The notes beneath the pieces are model-generated. The model was not told the origin of the DNA. It saw only the letters and a list, made by a program, of their open reading frames with translations, and ran no database searches. Of a stretch of 46,714 nucleotides of DNA, positions 1 through 6,950 are shown piece after piece. Each line of letters begins with the position of its first letter. The stretch's first letter is position 1. Origin of the DNA: Planctomycetaceae bacterium (lineage in GTDB: Bacteria; Planctomycetota; Planctomycetia; Planctomycetales; Planctomycetaceae); the NCBI GenBank assembly GCA_021732845.1, contig JAKFUF010000152.1:1-46714 (forward strand), given 5' to 3'. Both the position numbers and the translations under genes were made by a program.

Positions 1-791
1 TGTCTGAGAAGTCTTGCTTGTGCTGCCGACGCGTAAACCATGTCCTGAAGTGTATAAGCGATTCCTCTTCCCCTTCCTCCGCAATACAGAAAAGAAATGT
101 CATTAGTGGTCAAGGCTCGATCGTATACGCGAATGTCATCGACTGCTCCACTGTATGGGCTGCCTCCAGTCTCATCTGTTCCCAGAAGAAGCCTTCCGTT
201 TGAATACGCGAGGTTTCCCGAGGTTGAAAGTGTGGCTTCCTGAACCCCATTGACATAGAGCCGAGCAATCGCCCCGTCATATGTCCCTGCCAGAAATACT
301 TGAACACCTGCTGAGGGGCTTGTTGATCCTATGACCTGTCGAATTGCACCTCCGTTTGCGAACTCGAATTTGTATTTCTGACTTCCTGAAACTCCGAATT
401 TGTAAGAGCAAAAGGGAGAACCCCTGGGATTTGAATATTCCTTGGACAAGATCGAGGCATCCGTGGCTTGAGTTGAAACTGTTGGAATGACCCAGGCTGT
501 GATCGAAACTCTGAAACTGGGTTCGAGGCAGGCAAGGTCTCCCATGACGATCTGGTCATTTGAACCATCAAGCAGAACGGCATATTTCCCGGAGGAGATT
601 GTCCAGGCTGTTGAAAGGGTTGTATTCGTGAGGATTCCGTGGCTGCCCAATCCAGACCAGTCCCTGAGAACCAATCCCGTTGGACCAAGGCTTGGGCACC
701 AGGCTCCGATGCATCCATCCCAAAGCCGAGGGCATGCTGGAAAGCCATCCCTGGGAGCGAACCCTGTGTAATATGTGGATGGGAAAATCAT
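1..791 (-). CDS. LamG / concanavalin-A-like domain protein, cut by left window edge
   Basis: I translated the minus strand from an ATG at 791 and found an open frame of 263 codons running off the left edge. The N-terminal part contains LWDGCIGAWCPSLGPTG followed by LRDWSGLGSHG, a pattern I associate with planctomycete LamG proteins. The stretch ARLYVNGVQEATLS, then RLLLGTDETG, then AVDDIRVYDRALT is the typical end of a LamG jelly-roll domain. Such domains bind glycans or act as surface or tail-fibre modules. The start ATG overlaps the stop of the upstream gene as ATGA, so the two are probably translated together. No signal peptide is visible, which fits a phage- or particle-like structural protein better than a simple secreted lectin. 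The gene is less GC-rich than the housekeeping genes to the right. The domain call is fairly sure; the role is inferred. Confidence 0.8.
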   Translation of the reverse strand, partial: MIFPSTYYTGFAPRDGFPACPRLWDGCIGAWCPSLGPTGLVLRDWSGLGSHGILTNTTLSTAWTISSGKYAVLLDGSNDQIVMGDLACLEPSFRVSITAWVIPTVSTQATDASILSKEYSNPRGSPFCSYKFGVSGSQKYKFEFANGGAIRQVIGSTSPSAGVQVFLAGTYDGAIARLYVNGVQEATLSTSGNLAYSNGRLLLGTDETGGSPYSGAVDDIRVYDRALTTNDISFLYCGGRGRGIAYTLQDMVYASAAQARLLR

Positions 792-1309
792 GAGGATTCG
801 CTGGTATCCTCAATCGGTGTGAACGTGATGACTGAATTGGAATCTGAACTGTGGAAGGCAGCCCCAGATTCGTTGTCGACCACGAGATTCAGGTATCTGG
901 CTTTGGGGCAGACCACGCAGGCGGGCCTTGATTTCTGGACCGTGGAAGTTGCCTGTGTGGTGCACACATGTGATCCCAGGAATTCCAGTTGCTTGACGGA
1001 TGCCGAGGCATTGCTGGAATAGCCAGTGTAGGCTGCATCGGAACCTGTGGTGTTTGCCCCGCCTGCCCCTGTGGAGTTCTGCCATGACCCAAACAGGTTC
1101 ACGGTTGCTCCTGCCGTCGGTGTGGCTGCGAGTTCAAAGTCGCAATCAACCCTGTAGGCTCTGGCTCGGGTTGCTCCCAGGTCCAGTGTGCCTGATTGCC
1201 GATAGGAGGCGGTCGCCAGGGAAGCCAGGGTAATGGCTGCATCACCTGACGAAGATTTGACTGTCTTGGATGTTCCCGTTTGCTGCCTGAAAACTGCCGT
1301 AATCGCCAT
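788..1309 (-). CDS. Small structural-looking hypothetical protein, coupled to LamG gene
   Basis: A 173-residue protein beginning MAITAVFRQQTG. It is rich in Thr, Ser, Ala and Val with short alternating beta-strand-like segments (ITLASLATASYRQSG, ARAYRVDCDFELA, ATVNLFGSWQNS) and no signal peptide or membrane segment. It ends in an acidic Ser-rich tail. Its TGA stop at 788-790 overlaps the ATG of the downstream LamG gene. I do not recognise a named family. The beta-rich composition, small size and coupling to a LamG gene suggest a subunit of a phage-tail-like or surface structure. That role is inference only. The coding assignment is well supported by the overlap and by the absence of a competing gene. 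Confidence 0.65.
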   Translation of the reverse strand: MAITAVFRQQTGTSKTVKSSSGDAAITLASLATASYRQSGTLDLGATRARAYRVDCDFELAATPTAGATVNLFGSWQNSTGAGGANTTGSDAAYTGYSSNASASVKQLEFLGSHVCTTQATSTVQKSRPACVVCPKARYLNLVVDNESGAAFHSSDSNSVITFTPIEDTSESS

Positions 1310-1359
1310 TGTTTAAGTTAAAATCATGTGTTGTTCCTGTATTTAGTGTGATGGAAACG

Positions 1360-1391
1360 AAAAAAGCCCTTCCTTTTCAGGGGAAAGGCTT
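1360..1391 (-). terminator. Rho-independent terminator-like hairpin with U6 tract (minus strand)
   Basis: The arms 1364-1373 (AAGCCCTTCC) and 1382-1391 (GGAAAGGCTT) pair over ten positions with one G-U-type mismatch and an eight-base loop. Read on the minus strand, the stem is followed by six T residues (A1360-A1365 on the plus strand). This is the layout of an intrinsic terminator for leftward transcription. It lies about 50 bases upstream of the 173-residue gene, so it either ends a transcript arriving from the right or acts as a leader attenuator for the two leftward genes. Confidence 0.6.
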
Positions 1392-1483
1392 GGGGGCTAG
1401 CTGAAACCTGAATACCTGTTGAATAAAAATGCAAATATGAGGCTATATTAGAAAGGCAATGTTGCCGTAGAAAAGCAAGTCAG

Positions 1484-1918
1484 ATGAAGTTTTGCAAGAC
1501 CGAAGCAAAGTGGAAGGCATACCCAGGCGACGAAAGATATTTATTATCAAAAGAAGGGGAAGTTCTTTCAACGATTCTGGAGGTGCGATTAAAACCCTAT
1601 GAAGATGCAGCAGGATATCGTCATGTTGTGATTGGCGGAAAGAGAAGGAAGATTCATCAACTTGTTCTCGAAACTTTTGTTGGACCAAGACCAGAAGGCT
1701 TCATTACCAGACACTTGGACGGAAACCCAAAAAATAACAACGTAGAGAATTTGGCTTGGGGAACACATCAAGAGAATCACGAGGATTCAGTCAGGCATGG
1801 AACCGCCTTTTTTTTTTCGGTGGAAAACCATTGTCGATCGCACACCGTATTTCAACAACACTTGCTGGTATGTCAAAAGCGATGGCAAAAAGATCACGGT
1901 TTGCTCGGGAACCGATGA
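1484..1918 (+). CDS. HNH endonuclease with NUMOD4-like N-terminus (C-terminus probably frameshifted)
   Basis: Residues 10-27 (WKAYPGDERYLLSKEGEV) match the NUMOD4 pattern found in homing-type endonucleases, followed by LKPYEDAAGYRHVVI. Residues 58-99 carry an HNH_3-like core: IHQLVLETFVG, then RHLDGNPKNN, then VENLAWGT and QENH. Such enzymes nick or cut DNA and are typical of phages and mobile introns. After residue 107 the sequence (AFFFSVENHC onward) loses family character. The change coincides with a ten-base T run at 1808-1817. Removing one T, or a +1 slip there, would join this frame to the tandem-domain frame that continues to 2291 and give a protein of about 268 residues. The gene is AT-rich compared with the chromosome to its right, consistent with recent transfer. 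The HNH core is confident; the true C-terminus is uncertain. Confidence 0.8.
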   Translation: MKFCKTEAKWKAYPGDERYLLSKEGEVLSTILEVRLKPYEDAAGYRHVVIGGKRRKIHQLVLETFVGPRPEGFITRHLDGNPKNNNVENLAWGTHQENHEDSVRHGTAFFFSVENHCRSHTVFQQHLLVCQKRWQKDHGLLGNR

Positions 1919-2291
1919 GGAAAAGGAATTGCATCGGCAGAAAATCAAGTTGACGCCTTCCGATGATGTGATGAAGACCGTGGCTGACATTCAAAACCGA
2001 ATGATGGCTGGTCTGCCACTGACTCCATTCAGCCCTGCCTCAAAGAGACCGACTCCGTATTTCAACAACACTTGCTGGTATGTCAAAATCGAAGGCAAAA
2101 AAATAACCGTAGCTTCAGGAACGGCAGAAGAGAAAGACTTGCACAAACAGAAAGTTAAAGTTCTACCTTCTGAGGCTGTGCAAAGTGCGTTGACTGAAAT
2201 ATTGGATCAAATGAAGGCTGACGCGAAAGCAGAACCTGCGGCAGGTATTATGGAATACCGATCTCTGAACAACTGCCGTCAAAAACCCTGA
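1797..2291 (+). CDS. Tandem-domain protein, likely the C-terminal half of the HNH endonuclease
   Basis: The frame contains two copies of a roughly 54-residue unit at about residues 16-69 and 86-139. Each begins TPYFNNTCWYVK and continues with GKKIT, SGT, EEK-LH-QK and a predicted helix. The unit resembles the short beta-sheet modules at the N-terminus of some planctomycete integrases (aromatic-Trp-Tyr-Val followed by GKK). That suggests DNA binding, but I could not test it. The first unit starts directly after the T10 tract shared with the HNH frame, so this is probably not an independent gene but the continuation of that endonuclease. The ATG at 1797 lies inside the HNH coding frame and has no clear ribosome site. 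The last residues (about 150-164) look non-conserved. Confidence 0.55.
   Translation: MEPPFFFRWKTIVDRTPYFNNTCWYVKSDGKKITVCSGTDEEKELHRQKIKLTPSDDVMKTVADIQNRMMAGLPLTPFSPASKRPTPYFNNTCWYVKIEGKKITVASGTAEEKDLHKQKVKVLPSEAVQSALTEILDQMKADAKAEPAAGIMEYRSLNNCRQKP
1845..2088 (+). repeat. 34-bp exact direct repeat, two copies 210 bp apart
   Basis: Positions 1845-1878 and 2055-2088 are identical over 34 bases, starting CCGTATTTCAACAACACTTG. Similarity continues less perfectly for about 100 more bases. The 210-base period is an exact multiple of three and encodes the two tandem protein units described for the 1797-2291 frame. Identity at the DNA level within otherwise diverged units suggests either a recent partial gene conversion or strong selection on the core YFNNTCWYVK. 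Confidence 0.9.
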
Positions 2292-2410
2292 TTTCCCGTC
2301 AAATTCAACGAAGTTCAGGATCAGAAGCCAGAAAAGCAGAGAACGCAAACCATTGGAAACAATGAGCTTACAGTCTCCTTTGTAGATCCAGGCAGGAAGA
2401 AATATTGTCC

Positions 2411-2708
2411 CGGAGGGATCACAGCTCTTAGCCGGGGGTTGAGCGAAGTGTCGACAGACACGCAGCGACACCCCCGGAAAAGCAGGTGTGACGAACGCAC
2501 CCCGGCAGGGGTGCCAGCACCGTTCCTCGCTGTATCAAATTGCGAGATTCCGGAACACCTATCGTGAAGCCATTCGCTCTGGCTCCGCTGGCGGTGTCCC
2601 GGAATCACGCAAGGCTTGCTGCGATCCCTCCGGGATCGGAGCATTTCCTGGTTCCTAACCAGGGGTGTCGCTTCGCTCAACCCCCGGCTAAGAGCTTTCA
2701 TCCCTCCG
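2411..2708. repeat. Long imperfect inverted repeat (40-bp arms) around a GC-rich palindromic core
   Basis: The left arm 2411-2450 and the right arm 2669-2708 are reverse complements with three mismatches in 40 positions. Both contain the segment reading GCTCAACCCCCGGCTAAGAG on one strand. Between them lies a perfect hairpin, CACCCC-GGCA-GGGGTG, at 2498-2513. The structure looks like a REP/REPIN-type or small non-autonomous element. No transposase is visible nearby. Confidence 0.75.
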
Positions 2709-2830
2709 GGATGATCTTTTGGCATCGTCGCCCGGGAGAGTAATTCGTTCCAAGAATGCGACAGTTATTCTTTCTCCGACCCTTACATCGAATTCAGAGA
2801 CGGGATTTTTGTCGGAATCGTCAAATTTGA

Positions 2831-2917
2831 GGTCTCCGACAAAAGTCGGGCGTCTCTGTTTCATGGAATTTCAAATTTCAGATTTCAAATTTCACAGTAA
2901 AATGTCTTTTGGCGACA
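2831..2917. repeat. Dispersed AT-rich intergenic repeat, copy 1
   Basis: The 37 bases 2867-2903 are identical to 36018-36054. They consist of repeated AATTTCAAATTTC-type units followed by ACAGTAAAAT. Similarity continues on both sides: TCCGACAAA upstream, and CTTTT followed by GCGACA downstream. The copy lies between the repeat block and the 3' end of the aldolase gene. Related short pieces (GAATTTCAAATTTCAG) occur near 10378 and, inverted, near 29822 and 30784, always between genes. Confidence 0.8.
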
Positions 2918-2965
2918 TTCAATTGGCGCGGCGAGAATTATGTCCTGCACCGCGGGTCTCCCGGC

Positions 2966-3622
2966 TCACTTGGCCATCGCCGCCCGTGTCTCGCGAACGA
3001 GGGAGACGTACTGTTCGGCCATGCTGCGGATCTTGCCCATGTCGCGCGCGGCAATCGCCTTGGGGTCAACCAGGGCACCGCCCAGGCCGACCGCGCAGGC
3101 ACCAGCCTTCAAGAATCCGGCAATCGTCTCCAGGTTGACGCCACCCGTGGGCATCAGCCGCACCTGTGGCAGCGGGCCGGCCAGCGTCTTCAGGTAGCCG
3201 GGACCGCCGATGTCCGCGGGAAACACCTTGACGACATCCGCCCCCGCCTCCCACGCCGTGAGAATCTCGGTGGGAGTGAACGCTCCGGCCATCATCAGCT
3301 TGTCGTACCGATTGCAGAGGCTGATGACATCGCGGTTGACCGTCGGCGAAACGACGAATTCGGCACCAGCCAGAATTGCGGCGCGGGCACTCTCGGTGTC
3401 CAGCACCGTTCCAGCGCCCAGCAGAATCTTGTCGCCCAGGGCTCTGCGCACCTGTGAGAGAATGTCGAGAACGCCCGGAACGGTGAACGTCACCTCCAGC
3501 ACATCGACACCACCCGCCACGAGAGCATGCGCGACATCGACGAGCTGCTCGGGCGACTGCGAACGGATAATGGCCACGATTCCACTGTCCAAGACCCGCG
3601 TCAGATCCGCATGCCGACTCAT
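2966..3622 (-). CDS. eda: KDPG/KHG-type aldolase
   Basis: This 218-residue protein is a class I aldolase of the 2-keto-3-deoxy-6-phosphogluconate / 4-hydroxy-2-oxoglutarate family, which cleaves a keto-deoxy sugar acid to pyruvate and an aldehyde in the cytoplasm. Expected residues are visible: Glu43 in VLEVTF, the Schiff-base lysine Lys132 in VVKVFPADIGGPG, and Thr159 in LMPTGGV. The stretch after Glu43 reads FTVPG instead of the LRT motif of the E. coli enzyme, so the true sugar substrate may differ. I chose the ATG at 3622 because GGGAG lies about seven bases upstream; longer upstream extensions lack family similarity. The gene is divergent from the MFS transporter, with 243 bp between, consistent with uptake and breakdown of a sugar acid. 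Confidence 0.88.
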   Translation of the reverse strand: MSRHADLTRVLDSGIVAIIRSQSPEQLVDVAHALVAGGVDVLEVTFTVPGVLDILSQVRRALGDKILLGAGTVLDTESARAAILAGAEFVVSPTVNRDVISLCNRYDKLMMAGAFTPTEILTAWEAGADVVKVFPADIGGPGYLKTLAGPLPQVRLMPTGGVNLETIAGFLKAGACAVGLGGALVDPKAIAARDMGKIRSMAEQYVSLVRETRAAMAK

Positions 3623-3865
3623 GTTCGCTCCCGTGTTTGTAAGACGTGATAGTTGACGCTCTACGATAGAGAGTTGAGCCACGCCAGTCCATTTTGCGGG
3701 CGAAGCGACCTGTATTGCGTGAACCCGACGAAAGGAAAACGTCACGGTCGAGGGCGGGGCGGGGCGAACGGTTGCGGCGCGGGCAGTTGGGCAGTTGCCG
3801 ACTCAGATTCCATTCTCACGGCGGGTTGCATACGATGCAGCAGGTCCGTTCCTGCCTGCCGTGAC

Positions 3866-5263
3866 ATGCCTTCCCCATCACTTCCGTCCGTTGCCAGTCC
3901 TGCCGGTGTCATTGAGCCACGCGCGGAGCCTTCGATCTACGGACGGGCGTTCTGGCTGGCGTATCTGGCGAATGTGCTGCTGGTGTGTGCCAACTCCCTG
4001 ACGTTCCGCTTCGCGGAGTTTGTGCGGGAGCTGGGCGGCACGGAAACGAACTCCGGCGAGATTGTGCGGGCCGGCCTGATCGCGGCGATGGTTTCAAGAT
4101 TCTGGCTTGGCGGAGCCATTGACCGCCACGGGGCGGGCCGCGTGTGGATCGCCTCAGGGGTCCTGTATGTCATTGGCGCACTGGCAATTCTCTCCTGCAC
4201 ACAATTGTCCCCGTTGATCTGGTGCGCGCGGATTGCCTACACCGTCGGGCTGGCGGGGATGTTTTCCTGCTCGATGGTCCATATTCAGGCGCAAGCCCCG
4301 CCGCATCGGCGGACGGAGCTGATTGGCAGCCTGGGAAGCAGTGGCTTCATCGGCACGATCGTCGGCACACAACTGAACGACCTGCTCTTCAACTCGATGG
4401 TGCGGGCGGCCGGCAGCGGCGCACTGGTCCCGTCGCCGTTTCGGTTCACGTGGCTGTTCGGCGGCGCGGCGGTGCTGGGAGGGCTGCACATGCTGGTGGT
4501 CTACCTGCTCACCCGCGGTGAGAACCATCGGGCACCGGCGCGGACTCCCGCCGCACATCACCTGCTGTTCCAACACTGGCCGGGGCTGATTTTGCTCGTG
4601 GCCGCGACGATGGGCAGCGGGTTCGTGGTGACCACCGTGTTTCTCACCCGCTTTGCGACGGCGACGCATCTGCAAGGCATCAGCACGTTCTTCCTCGCGT
4701 ACTCGGTGACCGCCTTCAGTTGCCGCTGGATCTTCCGTGGCTTCAGCCAGCAGGCGGGGCGGCATCGAATGGTGCTGTATGGTCTGTTTGGCATGGCCAT
4801 CGGGCAATGGCTGTTCATGGCGGTCAAAAACGACTGGCAGTTTCTGTTTCCAGCCGTCGCCAGTGGTTTCGGCCACGCGCTGTTGTTCCCCGCCGTCGTC
4901 TCGCTGGGGGCCGGCCGCTTTCCCGTCCAATACCGTGGCACCGGCACAACCTTGGTGCTGGGGTTCACCGAACTGGGCACAGCGATCGCGGCCCCGCTGC
5001 AGGGGCAGTTGATCGACATGGGCAACGCGCGGGCACCGGGCCTGGGGTTCACATGGATGTTTCTCGCGGCGGGGATCGCGGCGCTGCTGACCGGATTGAT
5101 CTACGCAGCCACGGCCGCTCGCGTTCCCGATGCTGATCCCACCTTCCCCCTGATTGCCGATCTGGATGGAATGGGGGAGGAATGCGCGGATACGACGGAA
5201 GACCTTGAGAATGACGCAGATGACGGTCGGAACTTGAGCAAAGCAGAGCCTGCTTCTTCGTAA
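3866..5263 (+). CDS. Major facilitator superfamily transporter
   Basis: A 465-residue inner-membrane protein with about twelve hydrophobic segments, beginning around FWLAYLANVLLVCANSLTF. The RFWLGGAIDRHGAGRVW loop between the second and third segments is the MFS signature. A long central loop (about residues 215-230) separates two six-helix halves. The C-terminus after the last helix is acidic and cytoplasmic. I chose the ATG at 3866; the upstream extension is Arg/Gly-rich and not transporter-like, although no strong ribosome site is seen. The sulfatase gene begins ten bases after its stop, so the two form an operon. The substrate is not predictable; linkage to a sulfatase and a keto-sugar aldolase hints at a carbohydrate or sugar acid. 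Confidence 0.85.
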   Translation: MPSPSLPSVASPAGVIEPRAEPSIYGRAFWLAYLANVLLVCANSLTFRFAEFVRELGGTETNSGEIVRAGLIAAMVSRFWLGGAIDRHGAGRVWIASGVLYVIGALAILSCTQLSPLIWCARIAYTVGLAGMFSCSMVHIQAQAPPHRRTELIGSLGSSGFIGTIVGTQLNDLLFNSMVRAAGSGALVPSPFRFTWLFGGAAVLGGLHMLVVYLLTRGENHRAPARTPAAHHLLFQHWPGLILLVAATMGSGFVVTTVFLTRFATATHLQGISTFFLAYSVTAFSCRWIFRGFSQQAGRHRMVLYGLFGMAIGQWLFMAVKNDWQFLFPAVASGFGHALLFPAVVSLGAGRFPVQYRGTGTTLVLGFTELGTAIAAPLQGQLIDMGNARAPGLGFTWMFLAAGIAALLTGLIYAATAARVPDADPTFPLIADLDGMGEECADTTEDLENDADDGRNLSKAEPASS

Positions 5264-5273
5264 AGGTGATGTC

Positions 5274-6914
5274 ATGCTGGTAGTCTGGCGAATGCGTCTC
5301 GTTTTCTGGACGGTGACTGCTCTGTTCGTGGTCGCTCCACAGACGACAATTCGGGCCGCGGAGCCCAAGCGGCCGAACATCGTCTTCGCCTTTGCCGATG
5401 ACTGGGGCCGGTTCGCCAGTGCCTATGCCAGCGTTGATGGGCCGGGCACCCCCAACGATGTCGTCAAGACCCCAAATTTCGACCGCGTGGCCCGCGAAGG
5501 CGTGCTGTTCCGCCACGCCTTTGTGTCCGCCCCAAGCTGCACCCCCTGCCGCAGTGCCCTGCTGTCCGGCCAGCACTTTTGGCGCACGGGCCGCGGGGCG
5601 ATTTTGCGCGGGGCGGTGTGGGACAGCCAGATCCCCAGCTATCCCCTGCTGCTGCGCGACAACGGCTATCACATCGGTGAGACCTACAAGGTCTGGAGCC
5701 CCGGCACGCCGAACGATGCTCCGTACGGCGCGGGCCTGTTTGCGTTTGAAAAGGCGGGCGGAAAGTTCAACCAGTTCTCGACCAACGCGACGAAATTGGT
5801 TGCTGCTGGCAAATCCGTCGAAGAGGCCAAGCAGACGCTCTACGCCGATGTGGCGGGAAACTTGAATGCCTTTCTCGCCGCCCGCCCACCGGAAAAACCG
5901 TTCTGTTACTGGTTCGGCCCAACCAATGTGCATCGGAAATGGCGGAAGGGCACGGGCAAGGCGCTGTGGGGCATCGACCCCGAATCGCTGCGCGGCAAGC
6001 TGCCACCGTTTCTGGCCGACGTGCCGGAAATTCGCGAAGATTTTGCGGATTATCTGGGAGAAGCCCAGGCATTCGATGCGGCACTGGGGATCCTGCTCGC
6101 GCGGCTCGAAGAGGCCGGTGAACTGGAAAACACTATCGTGGTGGTCAGCGGGGATCACGGTCCCCCCGGATTTCCGCATGGCAAGTGCAACCTCTACGAT
6201 TTTGGCACCAGCGTTTCCTTGGCGATCCGCTGGGGCGGCAGCGTGGCCAAAACCCGTGGCCGCGTTGTCGATGACCTCGTGAGTCTGACCGACCTGGCAC
6301 CGACGTTTTTGGAAGCGGCTGGCACACCGATCCCGCCCACCATGACCGGGCGCAGTCTTGTCGGCCTGTTGCACTCCACGGCTTCGGGACAAGTTGAGCC
6401 CCAGAGAAAGGCCATTTTCACGGGGCGAGAACGGCATGTGGAAAGCGCGCGGGCCGATTTCAAGCCGTATCCCCAACGGGCGATCCGCACGCCAGACTAC
6501 CTCTACATTGTCAACTTCAAGCCGGAGCGGTGGCCGCTGGGCGACCCGTACCGGCTCGACGGCGACAATCCTCCCACACCGCAAGAACTCACCGAAGAAA
6601 CGTTCGTGACGTTCTCGGATGAAGACGCCGGCCCCGCCAAAGCGTGGCTCGTTTCCCAACGTGCCAACCCGGAGTGGAAAGCACTGTTCGAACTGGCTTA
6701 CGGCAAACGTCCGCGGGAAGAGTTGTACGACCTGAAAACCGATCCGCATCAGGTCAAGAACGTCGCGGCCGACCCCGCCCATGCCACGGCACGGGCGGAA
6801 CTGGAGAACCAGTTGATGGAGGAACTTCGCCGCACGGGCGATCCGCGGGTCATTGACGATGGCAAGTTTTTCGAGTCACCGCCGCTGGCCGGGCCGCTCA
6901 CCAAGCCACGCTGA
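5274..6914 (+). CDS. Secreted type I sulfatase (formylglycine-dependent)
   Basis: This 546-residue protein has an N-terminal signal peptide (hydrophobic FWTVTALFVVA, ending near AEP) followed by PNIVFAFADDWG, the metal-binding start of arylsulfatases (Asp42, Asp43). The modification motif is C89-T-P-C-R93 followed by SALLSGQ, matching CxPxR; Cys89 would be oxidised to formylglycine. Later VVVSGDHGPPGFPHGK supplies further metal and sulfate ligands. It hydrolyses sulfate esters, probably on an algal or other sulfated polysaccharide outside the cytoplasm. AGGTG lies upstream of the ATG at 5274. It follows the transporter gene by ten bases. No sulfatase-maturing enzyme is encoded in the window. 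Substrate class is unknown. Confidence 0.9.
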   Translation: MLVVWRMRLVFWTVTALFVVAPQTTIRAAEPKRPNIVFAFADDWGRFASAYASVDGPGTPNDVVKTPNFDRVAREGVLFRHAFVSAPSCTPCRSALLSGQHFWRTGRGAILRGAVWDSQIPSYPLLLRDNGYHIGETYKVWSPGTPNDAPYGAGLFAFEKAGGKFNQFSTNATKLVAAGKSVEEAKQTLYADVAGNLNAFLAARPPEKPFCYWFGPTNVHRKWRKGTGKALWGIDPESLRGKLPPFLADVPEIREDFADYLGEAQAFDAALGILLARLEEAGELENTIVVVSGDHGPPGFPHGKCNLYDFGTSVSLAIRWGGSVAKTRGRVVDDLVSLTDLAPTFLEAAGTPIPPTMTGRSLVGLLHSTASGQVEPQRKAIFTGRERHVESARADFKPYPQRAIRTPDYLYIVNFKPERWPLGDPYRLDGDNPPTPQELTEETFVTFSDEDAGPAKAWLVSQRANPEWKALFELAYGKRPREELYDLKTDPHQVKNVAADPAHATARAELENQLMEELRRTGDPRVIDDGKFFESPPLAGPLTKPR

Positions 6915-6920
6915 ATGATT

Positions 6921-6950
6921 CCGTGGCGTCGACTGACGTCGACGCTACGG
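6921..6950. terminator. Bidirectional hairpin between convergent sulfatase and metX genes
   Basis: Arms 6921-6933 (CCGTGGCGTCGAC) and 6938-6950 (GTCGACGCTACGG) pair over 13 positions with a single G-U wobble and a TGAC loop. The structure starts six bases after the sulfatase stop and includes the metX stop codon at 6945-6947 in its right arm. It sits where a shared terminator is expected, but neither side has a T tract, so termination would have to be factor-assisted or U-independent. Confidence 0.55.

Larger units (their letters stand above)
2292..2965. other. 674-bp non-coding repeat block
   Basis: No convincing gene is present. The block holds a long inverted repeat (2411-2450 with 2669-2708), a perfect small hairpin at 2498-2513, and near its right end an AT-rich element repeated near 36.0 kb. 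It forms the boundary between the AT-rich accessory segment on the left and the GC-rich chromosomal genes on the right. Short open frames here are rich in Pro, Arg and Ser and look like readthrough of the palindromes. Confidence 0.7.

Noticed and set aside
2163-2743. Short open frames on both strands across the repeat block, some over 100 residues
   Set aside because: They follow the palindromes, are rich in Pro, Ser, Arg and Cys, have no ribosome sites, and overlap each other on both strands.
4154-5380. A 408-residue minus-strand frame opposite the MFS gene
   Set aside because: It is a shadow of the transporter gene: rich in Arg, Gln, His and Pro, without any domain, while the plus-strand frame is a clear membrane protein.
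5049-6782. A 577-residue minus-strand frame opposite the sulfatase gene
   Set aside because: The sulfatase on the plus strand has a full set of catalytic motifs; the antisense frame has none.
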